From contig JABCPU010000532.1 of assembly GCA_016800925.1 (NCBI GenBank), positions 1-41,280 on the forward strand: DNA of 41,280 bases, read 5' to 3'. The notes beneath the pieces were generated by a model that did no database searches, was not told the origin of the DNA, and saw only the letters and a list, made by a program, of their open reading frames with translations. The DNA comes from Suillus spraguei. Lineage: Eukaryota; Basidiomycota; Agaricomycetes; Boletales; Suillaceae. Below are positions 32,400 through 41,280 of the stretch, one piece after another; the stretch's first letter is position 1, and every line of letters starts with the position of its first letter. The position numbers and the translations under genes were made by a program.

Positions 32400-34959
32400 T
32401 GACATAGTAGATCTATGTGACAATGAGTAACTACTAACTAGTCCAACATAGCTGCATGCTCCTCTGCTTCTACTGCTGCTGACATATGTCCATTCTGATG
32501 TGACGAACAAAGTCACACTGACCATCAAAACTCCATTTTCCACAAGTGTCTCATTACTGTCTAAGGCAACTACTGAACAATTCCCTTATAGCGAGCAAAT
32601 AGCCTTTTTTGCTTCACTAAGGCGGAACTGTTCTTACTCTGTGGACCCTTGCCCCTTACTGGATCCTTGTGCCAATGCCCTCATGTCCCATCCTATTCCG
32701 TCTAGATCCATTTTCTGCTGTTACTAAACCTATGGCAGGGCTTACATTACATTTCATGAGGCTGCTGCATGCTGCATGCCTCTTTGCTAATATCACGTAG
32801 TTTGTCTCTACTTTGCTACTGGTCTTGCTATGCATTCCAAACACACATGATACATATTCAAGGACTCATTGTACATACCGTTACTGTTACTTCCCATTAC
32901 ATCCCATCTCTTGGACTTAGTATCTGAAACACTCGCTAGTAGAAAATTCCAACATCTTGGAATTTATTCTGTTCAAACTTGCTCATTGTTTTGACCGCCA
33001 GTAACTTAACTGCTCAAAGTTACCATGCTACTTTTGACTTCTCTACTTGTAACCAAACTGCTGCTGGTGATCTCACTGGGCCGCTCCTCTTTTACCATCT
33101 CTATTGCTACTTCCTTTGCTTGTACTGAGCCACCGTAACTGCTACTGCACCACTGGTATTCACAGCATCTTCACTCCACAGGCAGTTCTATTATCGTTTC
33201 CACCACTAGTCAACTGTCACAGCTATCAAGACCATGCAAGTACCACTGACACTGCAGTCTCATCGCTAACACCACTGATGCACTGCTGACTTGCTGCAGC
33301 CACCACTAACTTCTGGTAACCGTAGTCTTTCATTTTTATTAGTTCTTTTGTGTTCCCTTCACACTAATCTTGAAGGAGTTGCTTCTATAGCAGTCCTCTT
33401 GGGTTAAGCATCTCACTTGCACCTTCAACAGGATTGTAGTTGCACCTACACTTAGGCCAGCCATAGTTTCTTTGTTTCATCTGGAGCCCACCCTGAGGGG
33501 ACCATAGAAGCACTAATCTGGAATCCAGCACTACCCACAGATTTAGGGACAATGAGACCTGTCACCTCAAGTCCATTCACCTATCTCAAGAAGACTTCTT
33601 CACGCCAAAGAGTATTGATGACCCAAAGCCTTAGCATCCAGCCAGCAATCTAGCGCTGATGAAGCTGCCATTCACCAAGACCTCACCAATGATGAATCAT
33701 CTAGTGATCAAGAAGAAACAGGAAAAGGTAAACAGCTGCTGGGATCCTTTGAACCAGTGTAACGAACATATTGGCGCTAGGCTTAAAACCCTATCGACAC
33801 TTGTCTCATGTCTATAGGAGTTACCACTTGTCCATGGCCATCTTACCCCTTTAGCACTTCCGGTGGCATCCCATGCTTACCACACACCATACTGATTGCC
33901 GCACCACATTCCCCGTGCCGATGTCCTCCCATGTCCTTGCCACGTCCGGCATAGCTCCATTTGGTGCATTGTTTGTTTTATGTTCGTTATCACTGATTCC
34001 ATGGCAAGTCTTATTACATGTTGCCTCGTGCCGCAGTCGCCTTGCGCTATGTTTACATATGGTGGTTACTGTACTTGAGCGCTACTGATCTCGCCTAGAG
34101 CATTCCGAATACATATGATTTAGGATATAGCAGCACCGCATACCCTGCAATGATACAGTACCTGATTTTACCCATGCACGTACTATAGGTCAGGATTATT
34201 GTCTAGCTCTGGATTTACCCAGTAGTAGACTTAGTCTTTAAAGTTTGTTACCGCTCATTAATCAATCTCGCTCTTTCACCGTTACCGCTGGCATACTGCT
34301 GGACTCTAGATTGCTATTTTGACTGAACTTCTCATGCACCGCTACTTTACTGCTGAAAGTACCGCAGCCTTCTTTACTGTTTCTTTGCACCACTTGCAAC
34401 CTTACCACTACCGCTGATATTATTACTCACCATCGCTCGCTTGACGTTATTGTTACTGACCTTATCTCAACCATGGTAGCACCGCTACATAAGACACTAG
34501 TCCTGGCGGCATCATCACTGACCATGGCAACTTACTGCTGACTACGATGCTACTTAAGCTCACTGGTTTGACTTGGATTTAGCTATACTAACAGGCATCC
34601 CCTTTAGAGTCGAACACTCTTGTTTTGCAAGTGAAGTAGACTAGACGGAGTGCAAGACCACACATGCTAACTTAGGAGGTAGTTTATCTACAGCCCAGGT
34701 TAGGTTGTATCTTTACACCGGAATAGTCCAAAGTACCATTCATTACCATTGATTCTCCTCCTGCGGAGTCACCCTTAACATTGATCCATGACCTTTACCC
34801 TCCACCAAATGAGGAAAATCTTACTGCTCCTTCACCTTGCCAATGCATCACTACTATACTGCCAACACCACCTGCTATCTATCATCATTCATGCTCATGC
34901 TACTATACTGCTATTGCTTACACTGCAACCACCAGCTTTACCTCAACTGCCAGTCATGT
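32400..34959. other. CpG-poor, low-complexity pyrimidine-rich stretch
   Basis: No intact gene. The DNA is rich in CTGCTAC, ACCACTG and CATTACC-like words on the plus strand and poor in CpG. Open frames such as 32500-32727 and 33873-34088 encode only low-complexity peptides. It adjoins the gag region of the gypsy element and may be its decayed 5' part or LTR, but the second LTR is outside the window, so the boundary cannot be set. Confidence 0.4.
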
Positions 34960-34966
34960 CAATTCT

Positions 34967-35700
34967 ATGCCACTAAGAGGCAAGATACTGCACTCAAATT
35001 TGATGGCACTCCAGTACATCTCATACCATTTTTCAAGGACATAGAGCTCCTAGGCACTCACACCAACTTGAATGATGAACAGTGTATTGAGGCAGTGCTC
35101 AGACATGTGCATATTGATGACTCAGAAACATGGGAAGTACTTGATGAAGCCAGTCTACCAGACTGGGGGAAGTTTGTTATGGCAGTAAAACTTTTGTATC
35201 CTGGATGCAAAGGTGACTGCTGCTTCACCCATACTGACCTTGAAACCTTTGTACAGAACAGGCCCATACACCAATGACCTCGCAAGAGGATCTTGGGCCA
35301 TACTACAGGATGTTCCTTAAGATCTCTTGACACCTCATTACTAAGAAGAAGCTCGCTGATCTTGAGCATGACTGTCTTTTCCTTGATGAATTTTATGCTA
35401 CTGCCAAGACCACCATTAAGTGGTGGCTAGAGATAATGCTTACTGACCACCATCCAGAGGATTCATATGACATCAAGAAGGTATACAAAGCAGCAATTTT
35501 TCTCCTACTGAGTACCTCTACCACTGTAATGGCATTGGCTTCCTTGCCAGTGTATGCTAACCCCTCTATCACTCAACAGGTATCTCTGCAACCACTGATA
35601 CAACCAACCAACCCTAGTGTTGTGGTCAAGCAAGAGTATGCCCCCATCACTTGTCACTTCTGCAGTGGTCCGCATAGGATGTAGGATTGTGCGATCAAGG
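34967..35700 (+). pseudogene. Gypsy gag remnant with zinc knuckle
   Basis: Reads KFDGTPVHLIPFFKDIELLG, NLNDEQCIEAVLRHVHIDD and GKFVMAVKLLYPG, the capsid-like part. A break follows near 35277, then FLDEFYATAKTTIKWWLEIM, and finally CHFCSGPHRM followed by a stop and DC, a CCHC zinc knuckle (C-x2-C-x4-H-x4-C) whose linker has mutated to TAG at 35682-35684. It cannot give a full Gag. Confidence 0.8.
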
Positions 35701-36542
35701 AAAAATACATATGCAATGGTAGGATCATTAGTAGCAACAGGCACACAAATCTGCCAAATGGCAATGTGGTCCCACATCTTGGCCCTAACTTCCAGCAAAG
35801 TCTTAACCACTACATGAGCAAAAACCCTGCTATGGGCGCCAATGCTACAGTATTGGGAAACTTATACTGTCAAGTAGAACATAGGCATGATGCTATGCTT
35901 GACATTGATCCTTCTGCCTTCTTGCACACTAACACTGTTCACAGGACTGATGCTGAAGAGGAGCGCACTAACAACTTGTGTCTTGCACAGGATTTGTATG
36001 AGGCTAATGATGCTGACACTTATGCCACTAGGAAATCTGACAAAGGAAAGACCATGTGGTTTGATGGCATTAAGATGCCACTGAGACCCAAAGCAGGACT
36101 GTCCTCTAAAGCTGCTGATGTGGTTGAAGAGGTGGTTTCACTACAAGTCAAAGCAGTGTGACACCCAACCCTGGTACTAAGATTCTTAAGCTGGCAATGT
36201 CTATCATCAATAGTACCCATCCTCATCATCGGCACCTGCAACCTCTTCTTCATCTCCTGATACCGCCAACCCACCAGTGCCCCAATACAGGTACCAACAC
36301 CCACTAGAAGACAAGGATGCTGGTAGACGCATTGTTGACCACATATTAGACTCTGATGTCACCATTCCAGTATGAGAACTAATCGCGGTAGCACAAGAAA
36401 TCTGCAAGAACCTCAAGGAAGCCACCACCAACAAGCGAGTTAGCATTAACACCGTGGTCATCAATGAGTTAGGCACTATGCTGGTACACAGGAACAGATG
36501 AGGTTTTGAGAGTGTTATTGCTCATGAGATGCTGATGGATGC

Positions 36543-37013
36543 ATGGTCACAGAACACTTTGCACCGCTGCAGGCCATTCTTGCTGTTACCAAGGGCCAAG
36601 TCTTGATGTGCATGCTGGATCAGGGCACTGAATGTCTTGTCATGCTGGTGAGAGTTTGGCATTCACTGGGTTTTATACTGCTGAGACCTGACCACAAGAT
36701 CAATATGGAGTCAGCTAATATGTCTACTAACGAGATGCTAGGGGTCATTGAGAACCTACTGCTAGACTTTGGAACCAGCAAAATGCTGTTCCAGATCCAA
36801 GTTGTTGAAACCACTAACTTTGATCTCTTGTTAGGCAGACCATTCTACATGATGATAACATGCAGTACAGAGGACACACCAAGCAGTGAGCAGGATCTTA
36901 CACTCACTGACCCCAATAACAGCAAGGTCATATGTATACCAACACAGCCATGGGTAAAGAAATGTCAAGGTTGTTGCAAGTGCCCAGCAAAGCCAGCTGA
37001 GCAGGATTTTTGA
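36543..37013 (+). pseudogene. Gypsy aspartic protease remnant
   Basis: A 156-codon frame holding CMLDQGTECLVM, where retropepsins have D-S/T-G, then a beta-strand-rich stretch and VVETTNFDLLLGRPFYM, equivalent to the conserved I-x-G-R-D/P-F block that closes the protease. The change of the active-site D-S-G to D-Q-G would likely inactivate it. Confidence 0.7.
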
Positions 37014-37055
37014 GGATTGATGAGCTGCCAGTGCTGTGGGGAGACTCACAAACTT

Positions 37056-37081
37056 TTTATTATTATTATTATTATTATTAT
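37056..37081. repeat. (TTA)n microsatellite
   Basis: About eight tandem TTA units inside the decayed element, giving a polytyrosine run in the plus-strand frame. Confidence 0.9.
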
Positions 37082-37481
37082 TCTTTCATTTCTCAAGAAC
37101 CAGTTACTACTAGAGTTACCACTACCATACTGAACCCCACTGACTGCATACCAGCACCCACTGCACAACCACCACTCTTATGGAGCACTACTGCTGATGC
37201 ATTGTCATCCCCCTTTAACTGTCCTCAGTTAACCGCTCATTATCATTACTTAACCCCTATGCATTCTCCTATTAATGCTGAGTCTACTGAAGCCTTTTAC
37301 AGTGTTTATACCTATGACAAAACCAAGTGTTCCTATGTCTACAATCTCATAGGCAAGAAAGTCAACACCGTCCTGACTACCATGCTGCCAGAATACCACA
37401 TGCAATGGGAACTACCGCCAGATCCTTTGGCTGGTTTACCAGAGTTACTGCTGCACCCACCGGACTTCATACTGGACAAGT

Positions 37482-37644
37482 AATTTACCCAAGAGAGAGT
37501 TGATGCACTTGATCTAGATACTGTGAAGTGGCTATGGCCAGAAGAGCACAAGCTTGTACACTGGCTTGTCTGTGAACATGAGACTGCTTTCGCTTGGGAC
37601 ATGTCAGAACATGGCCATCTCAATGAGAAGTACTTTCTGCCATA
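37482..37644 (+). pseudogene. Gypsy RT, N-terminal part, left of the Tc1 insertion
   Basis: WPEEHKLVHWLVCEHETAFA followed by WDMSEHGHLNEKYFLPY runs straight into the TA target of the Tc1 element at 37643-37644. The same reading continues beyond it at 39249 as KIPMVPHTMG. These are the segments that lead into the fingers domain of gypsy reverse transcriptases. Confidence 0.75.
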
Positions 37645-39246
37645 CAGTGGCTCAAAAAACTGTCCGCATGTTTTGGCATTTTTCACTATCTATAATATTG
37701 TGTGAGAACAAACAAATGCCTCAAAAACATGCTTATACCACATTGTAGTATGGCTTCAGGGCTTTCATTGGAGCCCTACACCGTGGGAATCAGTGGAGAT
37801 ATGGTGGAGATACAAGGCTCACAAAATGGTGACTCATGCAGACAGTTTTTTGACTCAAGTATTTTACAGTAATAACCAGGTATTCTAGTATTTTGTATGA
37901 CCTCCCTTGGCTTTAATTACTGCCTCTATCCTTCTAGGCATACTCTCAATTAATTTCTGGCAATCCTCAGCTGTGATCTTCCCCCATTCCACTGCTACTC
38001 TCTCCCAAAGCTCCCATACTCCTTTAGGGGGGTTTTCATAGGCTTGAAGCTTTTTCTTGAGTGTTCCCCAGAGATGTTCAATGACATTGACATCAGGAGA
38101 CTGTGCTGGCCAGTCAAGAACATTGATGTTATGTTCTTCAAACCATTCCCTAGCTCTTCTGGATGTGTGCTTGGGATCATTATCCTGTTGGAAAATGATA
38201 TCTTCTTCATCAATCCCTGATTCTGCCAAGCTAGGCAGCAAGTGGTCATTTAAAATGTCCACATACTGCTCAGCATTCATCTTCCCCTCAACCTCAGCAA
38301 GCATTCCCACACCATTCCATCCCATACAGCCCCATACCATTAAAGAACCTCCTCCAAACTTGACAGTCCCATTAACCTCTCTGTCTGTTAGGCCATCTCC
38401 CTTCTTTTTCCATACATACACCTTCCCATCTGACCCAATCCTATTGATTTTGGTCTCATCTGACCATATAACACGCTTCCAGTCCTCTACAGTCCAGTGT
38501 TGATGAGCTAAGGCAAAGGCTAGTCTTCTCTGCCTATGTTTGATGGAGAGAAGAGGCTTTTTCTTCTTTGTTACTGCCTTGAGAACATTCCTCACAGTTT
38601 GTGAAGAGACAGGGGTAGTGATGGTGGAATTGATATAATGGGTGGCTTGGACAGCATTATCAGCCTTTCCTGTAGTGATATGTTGGATAATAGCCCTTTT
38701 GTCAGTAGAGGTAAGCTTGGATGGACGTCCTCCACAAGAGTTTTCCTTGTCTGGGTGGCTTTCTTTGATGAACTTGGCCACAGTGGACTTGCATACTCCA
38801 GTTCTAGAGGAAATTTGGCGAGCAGAGAGGCCAGCATAAGACAGAGAGAGGATATTATCTCTTTGAGCAGAGGAGATGGCTTTCATGGTGATTATGACTA
38901 TGATACATGAGATATTCTGGTTTATATAGTTAGATATAGTCATAAAATAACATAATGACACCACTTTATAATTTATATAATAGTGGCATGATTTTTATGG
39001 TGTCATAAATAATGATTTATATAGTTTTAATATACACTCAAAAAACTGTCCACATGAGTCATCATTTTATAAGCCTTATATCTCCACCATATCTCCGCCG
39101 ATTCCCACGGTGTAGGGCTCAAATAAAAGCCCTGAAGCCATACTACAATGTGGTATAAGTATGTCCTTGAGGAATTTGTTCATTCTCACACAATATCATA
39201 GATAGTGAAAAATGTCAAAACATGCGGACAGTTTTTTGAGCCACTG
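37645..39246 (-). mobile_element. Tc1/mariner-family transposon (DD34E), apparently complete
   Basis: 1602 bp flanked by TA on both sides (37643-37644 and 39247-39248). Terminal inverted repeats of about 214 bp (37645-37858 and 39033-39246) start CAGTGGCTCAAAAAACTG and differ at only scattered bases. Each terminal repeat ends, on its inner side, with an inverted copy of its own outer motif (outer 37651-37670, inner about 37835-37854; outer about 39221-39240, inner about 39035-39055). The transposase reads on the minus strand with no stop. Removing the element and one TA rejoins the gypsy RT reading. Confidence 0.95.
37885..38886 (-). CDS. Tc1-family transposase (DD34E)
   Basis: An uninterrupted 333-residue frame if the Met at 38886 is used (MKAISSAQRDNILSL); the frame is open for another 26 hydrophobic residues to 38964, but these look untranslated. 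The N-terminal part has two helix-turn-helix regions (YAGLSARQISSRTGVCKSTV and a second around TTPVSSQTVRNVLK) that bind the terminal repeats, with the linker GGRPSKLT between them. The catalytic triad is Asp in VIWSDETKINRIGSDG, Asp in IIFQQDNDPKHTS and Glu in VNVIEHLWG. There are 34 residues between the second Asp and the Glu, the DD34E spacing of Tc1 proper. The enzyme excises and inserts the element at TA dinucleotides. Length and motifs are complete, so it may be active. Confidence 0.95.
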   Translation of the reverse strand: MKAISSAQRDNILSLSYAGLSARQISSRTGVCKSTVAKFIKESHPDKENSCGGRPSKLTSTDKRAIIQHITTGKADNAVQATHYINSTITTPVSSQTVRNVLKAVTKKKKPLLSIKHRQRRLAFALAHQHWTVEDWKRVIWSDETKINRIGSDGKVYVWKKKGDGLTDREVNGTVKFGGGSLMVWGCMGWNGVGMLAEVEGKMNAEQYVDILNDHLLPSLAESGIDEEDIIFQQDNDPKHTSRRAREWFEEHNINVLDWPAQSPDVNVIEHLWGTLKKKLQAYENPPKGVWELWERVAVEWGKITAEDCQKLIESMPRRIEAVIKAKGGHTKY

Positions 39247-39248
39247 TA

Positions 39249-40230
39249 CAAGATACCAATGGTACCGCACACTATGGGCAGAGCGCAGTATCCTAATCCC
39301 TCCTACTACACTGGAGAAAGTTGTTGGTATTATCAAGGAAAAGATTGCATCTGGCATATATGAGCCATCAATGGTGTCTTACCGCTTGCGATGGTTCTGC
39401 ATTGTCAAGAAAGATGGCACATCACTGCATATGTTCATGATCTCCAACTGTTGAACAGGGTAACTATCAAGGATGCTTCCATTCCTCCCTTTGTCAAACA
39501 TCTTGCTGAATTATTTGCTGGCTACATTGTGTATGGCATGATGGACTTGTTTTCAGGATATGATCAGTGGTTGCTACATGTTGACTTGCATGATATGACC
39601 ACTACTTTGGCACACCACTTGCTTACTGGCTAACCATGCTTCTAATGGGGCATGCTAATGGCATACAGCTCTTCTAAGGTGACATTTGCTTTGTCCTACA
39701 AGACAAGATCCTAATGTATATGTTCTGAGCATTGACAATATTGCCATGAAATTGGTAAAGAACAGTATCAGAGAGCTAATGGCTCATATGAAACTATACT
39801 GGAGAACACTGGCATTTACCACTTCATCTGGGAACATCTTATTGTTGTTAACTGTGTCTTACATCACTTGCGTATGGTTGGGCTGACAGTTTCTGCCAAA
39901 AAGAAAAGTTTGTCTTAGCAGTGCCTACCGCCAATATCGTCAGGCACATGTGTACCTCCAAGGGGTGTGTGCCAGAATCTGGGAAGGTGAAAAAGATCCA
40001 TGATTGGCCTGAGTGTAGCACCATTACACATGTGCGGGGCTTCATAGGTACCTGCAGCATCTTGTGTATCTTCATCAAGGACTTTGCTAAAATAGTGAGG
40101 CTACTAGTAGCACTAATGTACAAGAACATCATATTTGAATGGGGTCATGAACAACAGGTAGCTATACAAGCACTCAAAGATGTGACTATGCAGTCACTGG
40201 TGCTGAAACTGCTTGATTATGTTTCTGGAT
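39249..40230 (+). pseudogene. Gypsy RT remnant, right of the Tc1 insertion
   Basis: Frames in turn give KIPMVPHTMG, TTLEKVVGIIKEKIASGIYE, VTIKDASIPPFVKHLAELFA, VYGMMDLFSGYDQWLLHVD (the L/M-D-L-F-S-G-Y-D block of RT motif 2), a badly damaged palm region where the Y-x-DD box should be (about 39700-39760), then SGKVKKIHDWPECSTITHVR and FIKDFAKIVRLLVALM of the thumb/connection. Many stop codons and frameshifts; not functional. Confidence 0.82.
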
Positions 40231-40660
40231 GAGAAGTTGTCCTAGCCATTGACACTTCCTCTATTGCTGTAGGTTTTATACTCTCACAAATTGGCAAAGA
40301 CAAGAAGTGTTACCTAGCCACTTTGGTTTGCTAACACTTACAAAAGTCGAGAGCCAGTACTCGCAAGCAAAGCTGGAACTGTATGGTTTGTTCTGAGCAT
40401 TGCATGCTGTGTGGGTGTACATCTTTGGCATCGTCAACCTTACAGTTGAGGTGGATGCGAAGTATATCAACGGGATGATTGATAACCCAGATCTCCAGCC
40501 CAACACTACGATTAACCGCTGGATAGCAGGTATACTTTTGTTTCAATTCAAGCTTGTACATGTATCTACAGACAAGCATACCAGCACTGATGACCTCTCA
40601 AGGAGACCTGCTGCTGATAAGACCTTGCTGAGGATGATGATCACAAAGATTGGCTAGACC
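40231..40660 (+). pseudogene. Gypsy RNase H remnant
   Basis: VVLAIDTSSIAVGFILSQIG carries the first acidic residue of the RT-linked RNase H. A frame change follows (about 40315-40400), then VNLTVEVDAKYINGMIDNPD and NTTINRWIAGILLFQFKLVH with STDDLSRRP at the end. The order is that of the gypsy RT_RNaseH domain. Confidence 0.8.
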
Positions 40661-40979
40661 ACTTGTACTCCTTCAGTATGGAGATCCTGAATGATAGGGC
40701 TTGTGTAGTCGCAGGTCCTTGTAGCACCCTCATTCTTCACCTGTGCCTTGCTCACTAACCTGACCACCCATGCTAATTGCATGTTTAGGCACCATAACCC
40801 ACAAAAGAAATGAAACCCAGATCCATGTTCTGAGGCTACCCAAGTCCAAGATGAACATATGCTAGTAATCCAGTGATTCCTGACTGACTGCAAGCAGCTA
40901 GTGAGCTTGACTAACAAGGAATTTGCATCCTTCATTGGCACACTTGTTCAGTACTTCATGTTAGGGAATAGCCTCTTCC

Positions 40980-41280
40980 AGCAGCAATCGCACAGCAAGC
41001 ACCAGCTAGTTGTACTGGCAGCAAAGCACTTGCGTATCTTGAAGGAAGCATATGATGACTTAGGTTATAAGGGAGTATTCATGACTTGCGCTAGACTTCT
41101 TTTGTGTTTTTGGTGGCCATATATTATTGATGATATCAAATGGTACATCAGGACTTGTTATAAGTGCCAGATCAGGCAGACTCACCGCTTGCACATCCTG
41201 CCAACCATTCCTATACCAGGTGGTATCTTTAGGCGAGTGCACCTTGACACTATGATGATGCCGAAAGCTGGCAGATTTGA
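40980..41280 (+). pseudogene. Gypsy integrase, N-terminal zinc-binding region (runs off the window)
   Basis: LRILKEAYDDLGYKGVFMTC, LLCFWWPYIIDDIKWYIRTC and YKCQIRQTHRLHILPTIPIP match the integrase HHCC region (the C-x2-C of RTCYKCQ is present, the first His pair is degraded), followed by FRRVHLDTMMMPKAGRF, the start of the catalytic core with its first Asp. The frame is open to the window edge. Confidence 0.78.

Larger units (their letters stand above)
34960..41280 (+). mobile_element. Decayed Ty3/gypsy LTR retrotransposon (runs off the window)
   Basis: In order on the plus strand: gag-like region (about 34967-35280), zinc knuckle (about 35652-35690), aspartic protease (about 36580-36860), reverse transcriptase (about 37500-40230, interrupted by a Tc1 element at 37645-39246), RNase H (about 40230-40620) and integrase zinc-binding region (about 41020-41210). 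This order is diagnostic of Ty3/gypsy rather than Ty1/copia, where integrase precedes RT. Stop codons and frameshifts occur in every domain, and CpG is scarce. Neither LTR is assigned; the 3' end lies beyond 41280. Confidence 0.88.

Noticed and set aside
33770..34780. Candidate 5' LTR beginning TGTAACGAACAT
   Set aside because: No second LTR is in the window for comparison, and no convincing primer-binding site follows, so the boundaries cannot be supported.
38887..38964. Longer N-terminus for the Tc1 transposase
   Set aside because: The extra 26 residues are hydrophobic and precede the usual start of Tc1 proteins; the Met at 38886 fits the family.

Overview
The window reads as nuclear DNA of a filamentous basidiomycete, most likely an Agaricomycete. 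Evidence: many short spliceosomal introns (about 49-60 nt, GT-AG), CT-rich leaders and TATA boxes about 55-70 nt upstream of several start codons, protein families typical of mushrooms and wood-decay fungi (thaumatin-like proteins, intradiol dioxygenase, aldo/keto reductases, SLATT-fungal proteins), and a dense load of decayed transposons. There are no bacterial-type operons; genes are single transcription units.

Layout. 1-1600: CCTTA/TAAGG hairpin-rich DNA and a broken RNase H-side tail of a non-LTR retrotransposon. 1605-4443 (+): a many-exon AAA+ ATPase. 4444-6753: no recognised gene. 6754-8144 (+): an eight-exon intradiol ring-cleavage dioxygenase. 8278-8691: possible Helitron protein scrap. 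9022-10105 (-): a Yra1/ALYREF-type mRNA export factor. 10478-11389 (-): thaumatin-like protein copy A. 13308-15852 (+): a broken MON1 gene split by about 1.2 kb that carries a tandem repeat of about 150 bp. 16347-17797 (+): an intact aldo/keto reductase. 18548-19473 (-): thaumatin-like copy B. 21764-22665 (-): thaumatin-like copy C, a pseudogene. 24150-28610: gene-poor. 28611-29779 (+): a SLATT-type two-transmembrane protein. 30349-31709 (-): a second aldo/keto reductase with a C-terminal membrane anchor. 31820-32400: hAT-like transposon ends. About 32.4 kb to the window end: CpG-poor DNA holding a decayed Ty3/gypsy element (gag, zinc knuckle, protease, RT, RNase H, integrase; + strand), into which an apparently intact Tc1-family transposon (37645-39246) has inserted at a TA.

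How it fits together. The three thaumatin-like genes lie on three diverged copies of one segmental duplication of about 2.5-3.3 kb. Copy A still sits beside the complete YRA1 gene. Copy B carries only the first exon and a stub of exon 2 of YRA1. Copy C has lost its TATA box and its reading frame. The dioxygenase and the two reductases fit aromatic or phenolic metabolism in a lignocellulose or soil fungus, but they are not visibly co-regulated. Three introns in two genes appear to be GC-AG introns starting with the same hexamer. Several otherwise conserved genes each contain a lone one-base frame break, which could be decay or assembly indels.

All exon boundaries were read by eye from splice consensus and frame continuity. 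Family assignments come from recognised motifs, not from a database search.
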